A stretch of DNA of 64,000 bases from Subtercola lobariae (lineage in GTDB: Bacteria > Actinomycetota > Actinomycetes > Actinomycetales > Microbacteriaceae), in the NCBI RefSeq assembly GCF_014640255.1, contig NZ_BMGP01000001.1, forward strand, positions 620,001 through 684,000. The letters are read 5' to 3'. This document shows positions 60,066 through 64,000 of the stretch, in pieces. The position numbers and the translations under genes were made by a program. The notes beneath the pieces were generated by a model. That model ran no database searches and was not told where the DNA came from. It worked only from the letters and a program-made list of their open reading frames with translations. Each line of letters starts with the position of its first letter. Position 1 is the first letter of the stretch.

Positions 60066-62164
60066 CTGATGTGGTGGAACCAACCATCGTCGTGGAAGAG
60101 ATCATCGCTGTCGCCGGTGTTGTTGCCGACCCATTCGGTGACCTCGATGACGTCCCATCGAAGAACAATAGTCGCGTCGGCTCTGTTCGCCCGAGCTCAT
60201 TGCTCTATACCTCGGGGATCGGTGCAACTGTCGACATGCCACACATTGCGGTAATGCCCCAGGGCTTGGACTCATGGGAACTTGCCTACGCGAGGCAGGG
60301 CAGCCCCCAGTTGGTGCTGGTGGAACGATTGCTGACCGCGGTGCGCAGCCAGCTCGGCCATCAAGTGGATGAGCTGCGACAGCCACCAAGGGTTCCGGAG
60401 AAGGCCTACGAGACTGGTACGCCGATCGGCATCCCAACGCGGGTGTTCCCGCAGTGGCTGCGCTGCACGGGATGCGACCTGCTAGCACCCATCTCGGAAT
60501 CGAAGAAATTCGAGTTCGTGAATAAAAGTAAGCACAGGCCTGATAAAGCTCAATTCGTGCACAAGGACTGCAAGGGGCGGCCCAAGAAGGGCCAGAGGCT
60601 CGGCTCGCTGGACGCACGCGCGCGGCTGGCGGTACCCGCGAGATACCTGATTGCATGCACCAACGGCCATCTCGACGAGTTCCCCTACGTGGAGTGGCTG
60701 CATCGAGCAGATGAGGGCGGTGGCGCCTGCTCAAAGGCACCCAAACCCGAGCTGAGGATGGTCGAGTGGCGATCGAACCTCGGTCCGCAGGTGACCATCA
60801 GATGTGCGGCGTGCGACGTAACCCGCAACATCGCGGAGCTGACGCGAGCCGGTGGTGAGAAGATGCTGCCGAAGTGCCGGGGGCGGCATCCGCACCTCCC
60901 GACATACGCGCCAGTGAACAAACCGTGTGAGGCGGAGGTTCGACTCATGCTTCTCGGGGCCGCGAACCAGTGGTTCCCAGCTTCAGTGAGCGTGCTCGTG
61001 CTGCCTGCCCGGAAGAACATCACGTCGGCGGACATCGCAGCGACGGTGAAAGGGCTGCCTGCCCCTACCTTCATCGACGTGCTGTCACTCGACGACTTGC
61101 TCGGGTGGCGCAAGTATGGGCCTAAGGAGGTCCGCGCGCTCTTTGATGGGATCCCCGACGAGGCTCTGTGGAAGGCAATTCTGATCGCTCGCGGGCAAGC
61201 CGTCGCCGGTGAGAACGCGGCACCGTTGCCCACGAGCTTCGACCCGATTAGCTTGTTGGAGCCTGAATGGGACACGCTCGTGCATCCCGAGGACTTCGAA
61301 AGGGAAGATCGCAAGGCCGGGTTCCGAGTGCGTCCGGTGGACGTGGCAGCGCCTCTCAAGCCCGTAACTTCTCATGTAGTAGCCGTTGAGCGCGTCAAGA
61401 AGGCAAATGCGTTCATAGGATTCACCCGAATCGACGCGCTCGACCGGGTGGGGGATGCGCCCAGCCGCATTGCGCCTCTGGTGCAGTCGGGTAAGCCGAA
61501 GTGGGTGCCGGCGACGGAAGACCGCGGCGAGGGAGTGTTTCTCAGGTTCGACGAGGATGTCGTCCGCACGTGGGAGGACGAGGTGATGAAAGCGAAGGTC
61601 TGGCAAGCCCACGTGGCGGCAAACGAGCGCAACGTAAAGCGTCGCCAGAGCCTGACCGCGGTAGAGCTGGTCGCAGCTGATCGGATGCCGCCGCCTCGCT
61701 ATTGGGCGTTACACACGTTGTCGCACTTGCTGATCCGCGAGATGGCGATGTCGAGCGGATACGGGTCAGCCTCGCTCACGGAGCGCCTTTATGCGTGGCG
61801 TGAAACCGATGAGCGAAAGCCTGCAGCAGGAATCCTGATCGCCACAACCTCACCCGATAGCGAGGGCACGCTTGGTGGCTTGGTGGATCTTGCGCGAACC
61901 GAGAGGCTGGCAAGCGTGTTCCGAGACGCGCTGCGACGCGCTGAACGCTGCTCGTCTGACCCGATCTGCGCGCATAGAGTGCCGAGCGGCCAGGAAGATT
62001 TCTTGCATGGGGCGGCCTGTCACTTCTGCGTGTTCGTGTCGGAGACTTCGTGTGAGAAGGCGAACCGATTCCTCGACCGTCGCTTTGCTCTGACGCTTAA
62101 CGCCGGACCCGAGCATGCGGTCGACGGCTTATTCCAGCCGGTGCTCACCGCGTTCGAGGCGTAA
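60062..62164 (+). CDS. drmB: DrmB, DUF1998 protein of DISARM
   Basis: A 700-residue protein from ATG 60062 (ATGA overlap with drmA). Zinc-binding pairs are present (LRCTGCDLLAPISES, TIRCAACDVTRNIAEL) and the DUF1998 end includes WALHTLSHLLIREMAMSSGY, GILIATTSPDSEGTLGGLVD and GAACHFCVFVSETSCEKANR. In studied systems DrmB associates with DrmA and supports loading on single-stranded/duplex DNA junctions. The gene is intact, and drmC follows five bases later. Confidence 0.92.
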   Translation: MTDVVEPTIVVEEIIAVAGVVADPFGDLDDVPSKNNSRVGSVRPSSLLYTSGIGATVDMPHIAVMPQGLDSWELAYARQGSPQLVLVERLLTAVRSQLGHQVDELRQPPRVPEKAYETGTPIGIPTRVFPQWLRCTGCDLLAPISESKKFEFVNKSKHRPDKAQFVHKDCKGRPKKGQRLGSLDARARLAVPARYLIACTNGHLDEFPYVEWLHRADEGGGACSKAPKPELRMVEWRSNLGPQVTIRCAACDVTRNIAELTRAGGEKMLPKCRGRHPHLPTYAPVNKPCEAEVRLMLLGAANQWFPASVSVLVLPARKNITSADIAATVKGLPAPTFIDVLSLDDLLGWRKYGPKEVRALFDGIPDEALWKAILIARGQAVAGENAAPLPTSFDPISLLEPEWDTLVHPEDFEREDRKAGFRVRPVDVAAPLKPVTSHVVAVERVKKANAFIGFTRIDALDRVGDAPSRIAPLVQSGKPKWVPATEDRGEGVFLRFDEDVVRTWEDEVMKAKVWQAHVAANERNVKRRQSLTAVELVAADRMPPPRYWALHTLSHLLIREMAMSSGYGSASLTERLYAWRETDERKPAAGILIATTSPDSEGTLGGLVDLARTERLASVFRDALRRAERCSSDPICAHRVPSGQEDFLHGAACHFCVFVSETSCEKANRFLDRRFALTLNAGPEHAVDGLFQPVLTAFEA

Positions 62165-62169
62165 CGGGA

Positions 62170-62871
62170 ATGGATGTGCTTGTTCGGCTAGCACGAGCCC
62201 TCACACCCTCGCAGGCCACGGGCATCGCAGCTTCTCTTGAGATCGACGGGCGACTCGACTATGCAATCTCAGTGCTTCCACACGGATCGCACCAAGCAGT
62301 TGGGCTGTTGAGTGAGGCCCTTTCTTTCCTAGGCGATGCGGGATTGCTGGCTGCTGTGGTGCGCGGATTCGCCGCCGCCGCTGGAAAGGCTCCAGATCCT
62401 CCAAGAACCGTGTGGAGCGGGCCGACCTTCCCCGGCGACAGCGACCATACGACTGCCGCGGTCGCTCACCTTATCGATGAAGCAAATGAAGACGTATTCG
62501 CCTCGACGTTCTCAGCCACATTGGGCTCGCCTTTCGTCGAAGCGCTGTGGCGGGCGATCGCTCGAGGTGTCACAGTCACGGTTCTCGTTGAAGCTACGAA
62601 GATGAAGGACACTGTGACCGCGCTCCAGCAGGCGCTGACGGGAGCAAGCTTTCTTGCTTACGTAGCTCCGGACGGCAAGTATGGCATCCAGCATTCGAAG
62701 GTCGTGATCGTCGACTCCTCAATCGCATTGATAACGAGCGCTAACTTCAGCGATGCGGCCGCACATCGCAATCTCGAGGCGGGCGTGCTGATCCGGGATC
62801 TCGAATTCGCCTCCAAAGTTCGGCAGCGATTCACCTCGCTGCGGGCGAATGGGGCGTTGATCAAGCTCTAA
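62170..62871 (+). CDS. drmC: DrmC, phospholipase D-family protein of DISARM
   Basis: A 233-residue protein. The PLD-type motif GIQHSKVVIVDSSIALITSA (H-x-K-x4-D) followed by NFSDAAAHRNLEAGVLIRDL is near the C-terminus. A single HKD motif implies that it dimerises. DrmC is a predicted nuclease but has been found dispensable in some class 1 and 2 systems. It starts five bases after drmB. Confidence 0.9.
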   Translation: MDVLVRLARALTPSQATGIAASLEIDGRLDYAISVLPHGSHQAVGLLSEALSFLGDAGLLAAVVRGFAAAAGKAPDPPRTVWSGPTFPGDSDHTTAAVAHLIDEANEDVFASTFSATLGSPFVEALWRAIARGVTVTVLVEATKMKDTVTALQQALTGASFLAYVAPDGKYGIQHSKVVIVDSSIALITSANFSDAAAHRNLEAGVLIRDLEFASKVRQRFTSLRANGALIKL

Positions 62872-62971
62872 AGCAGCCGAAACAGCGCCTCGTCGTCGGG
62901 TCAGGCTTTGGGTGGAGGCCTTCTGGCTCGCGCCGACCCTGCGGAGGACTTCAACGCGTAATCTGGTTAGC

Positions 62972-63379
62972 ATGTCGTGGGCATCAAGCGAAGGTACTCG
63001 ACGCTCGATGCTGGGGAACAAGGCTCGAAACACTAAACCCGAACTCGCCGTTCGCCGGGCCCTACATGCCGAGGGATTTCGATATCGCGTGGATATTAGG
63101 CCGAGCCTTGAACTCCGAGGTCGGGCAGACATCGTGTTCACGAAAAAGAAGCTGGCTGTCTACATCGATGGATGTTTTTGGCATGGATGCCCGATTCACG
63201 CCACGATACCGAAAAGGAACGCCGACTACTGGATACCGAAGCTCGAAAGGAACGTCGAGCGAGATCGTGAGACGACCTTCAAGTTGGAGTCGCTTGGATG
63301 GGTTGTGCTGAGGTTCTGGGAGCACGAGGACGTCTACGCGATCGTCCACGCCATCGGAATCAATTGGGCGAAGTTGTGA
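62972..63379 (+). CDS. vsr: Vsr-type very-short-patch-repair endonuclease
   Basis: A 135-residue protein from ATG 62972; a longer upstream frame is not Vsr-like. It has the family signature: RSMLGNKARNTKPELAVRRA, GFRYRVDIRPSLELRGRADI, KKLAVYIDGCFWHGCPIHAT. Vsr nicks T:G mismatches created by deamination of 5-methylcytosine; its presence fits the cytosine methyltransferase at 47830. The whole DISARM operon lies between the two. Confidence 0.93.
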   Translation: MSWASSEGTRRSMLGNKARNTKPELAVRRALHAEGFRYRVDIRPSLELRGRADIVFTKKKLAVYIDGCFWHGCPIHATIPKRNADYWIPKLERNVERDRETTFKLESLGWVVLRFWEHEDVYAIVHAIGINWAKL

Positions 63380-63457
63380 ACCCGGTCTGCGCCGCGCGTG
63401 CATGATGGGCGGGATACGTATTCGTTTGTAGGCATGACTAGTCTCAGAACACCAGGC

Positions 63458-63655
63458 TCAGGGTGCGGCTGTTCCTGGACCGGCAAGGCGCGCAAACGAG
63501 TCGAGCATGATTACCGCTTGCACAACATGATTGACAATATCGGAGGGGAATAGGCCGTCGACTAGTTCGCATAGGTCTTCGCAGAGACAGTCAGTGAGGG
63601 ATTCAACTTCATCGAAAGTTGGTGGAGCGATTCGGTCGCTCGGGTGGACGGTCAT
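63458..63655 (-). CDS. Hypothetical small acidic protein
   Basis: A 65-residue protein from ATG 63655 with GAGAAGGA four to five bases upstream. It is acidic with three clustered cysteines (LTDCLCEDLCELVDGLFPSD) and a hydrophobic helix (IVNHVVQAVIMLDSFARLAG). It is divergent from a 69-residue helix-turn-helix-like gene, with repeated GTATAGTG elements between them. Pair size and layout would fit a small regulatory or toxin-antitoxin-type unit, but no family was recognised. Confidence 0.5.
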   Translation of the reverse strand: MTVHPSDRIAPPTFDEVESLTDCLCEDLCELVDGLFPSDIVNHVVQAVIMLDSFARLAGPGTAAP

Positions 63656-63686
63656 CGGATCCTTCTCTCAGTCGGCACTAAACCCA

Positions 63687-63717
63687 GTATAGTGACTAAA
63701 ACTCAGTTGGTATAGTG
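63687..63717. promoter_or_regulatory. Two GTATAGTG repeats between divergent small genes
   Basis: GTATAGTG occurs at 63687-63694 and 63710-63717. The second contains a -10-like TATAGT that ends six bases before ATG 63723, so that gene is probably leaderless; read on the other strand the first gives TATACT as a -10 for the 63655 gene. Spacing (23 bp) suits two operator sites. Confidence 0.55.
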
Positions 63718-63722
63718 GCGAT

Positions 63723-63932
63723 ATGACTGAATGCTTAGAAGAGCTCGCCAAGGTCGTTGGAGAGTTGCTCAGCATCACAGAACAGCGTGACTCGCTGATG
63801 CGACACCGCGACGAGCTCATTCGTGCGGCTTTGGATAGCGGCGCGACGTGGGTGCAGGTCCAAAGTGTTACTGGGCTTAGCCCGAGAGGTCTGTCACTCG
63901 CGATAAACCGTCAGCCGAAAAATTCTGACTAG
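63723..63932 (+). CDS. Small helix-turn-helix-like protein
   Basis: A 69-residue protein from ATG 63723. An N-terminal helix (LEELAKVVGELLSITEQRDS) is followed by a putative helix-turn-helix (IRAALDSGATWVQVQSVTGL then SPRGLSLAIN). It may bind the repeated GTATAGTG elements in its own promoter. No close family was recognised, and the window ends 68 bases after its stop. Confidence 0.5.
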   Translation: MTECLEELAKVVGELLSITEQRDSLMRHRDELIRAALDSGATWVQVQSVTGLSPRGLSLAINRQPKNSD

Positions 63933-64000
63933 AGACTTGCATCGATCGCCGTAACTGCCGGGTCGAAAGTAACTCATCGTGATTTGTCCCGCGCATGCTT

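Overview
The window is high-GC DNA with frequent GTG and TTG starts, several apparently leaderless genes, GntR/TetR/ArsR regulators, an ECF42-type sigma factor paired with a DGPF protein, and META and DUF4190 envelope proteins. This fits an actinobacterium, most likely a member of the Microbacteriaceae; the family assignment is inference from style and gene content, not from a marker gene.

Bases 1 to about 24,300 look like ordinary chromosome: a DinB-like protein cut by the window edge, a GntR regulator, secreted and lipid-anchored proteins, a YegS-type lipid kinase, a sigma factor/DGPF pair, a TetR/TetX-like monooxygenase pair with a perfect 34-bp operator-like palindrome (10302-10335), tRNA-Glu(CTC), a divergent acyl-CoA cluster (SDR, crotonase, acyl-CoA ligase, CocE-type hydrolase), an M20 amidohydrolase, an SDR/TetR pair and an ArsR/SRPBCC operon. 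Several intergenic gaps hold GC-rich degenerate tandem repeats. A VOC gene and a FAD monooxygenase are frameshifted.

From about 24,400 to the end the window becomes a defence and toxin-antitoxin island. It contains AbiEi with a frameshifted AbiEii, an RlaP-like nucleotidyltransferase next to a CCA-adding-like HD protein, YefM/YoeB, a DUF4062 gene with a small partner, a frameshifted HigA, an Abi_2 (AbiD/F-like) HEPN protein with an unusual C-terminal domain and a hairpin leader, an orphan HsdR-N nuclease, and Fic with a 57-residue VbhA-like antitoxin.

The centre of the island (29.7-47.6 kb) is built from repeats. Three modules each carry a different BrnT-like toxin and ribbon-helix-helix antitoxin followed by a highly conserved Nudix gene, with the tail of a PD-(D/E)XK nuclease on the opposite strand; 602 bp are almost identical between modules 2 and 3. 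Between cargo genes lie at least six pieces of one SSB-like OB-fold gene, usually ending at a short conserved junction (core GCGAATGGATGC). This reads as a cassette-type hotspot and is the best candidate for an undescribed system.

The last 16 kb is a class 1 DISARM operon (drmD, drmMI, drmA, drmB, drmC) flanked by a 5-methylcytosine methyltransferase upstream and a Vsr endonuclease downstream. Its adenine methylase drmMI is interrupted by an in-frame TAA, so self-marking may be altered. All coordinates and motifs were read by eye; no alignment, folding or database search was run.
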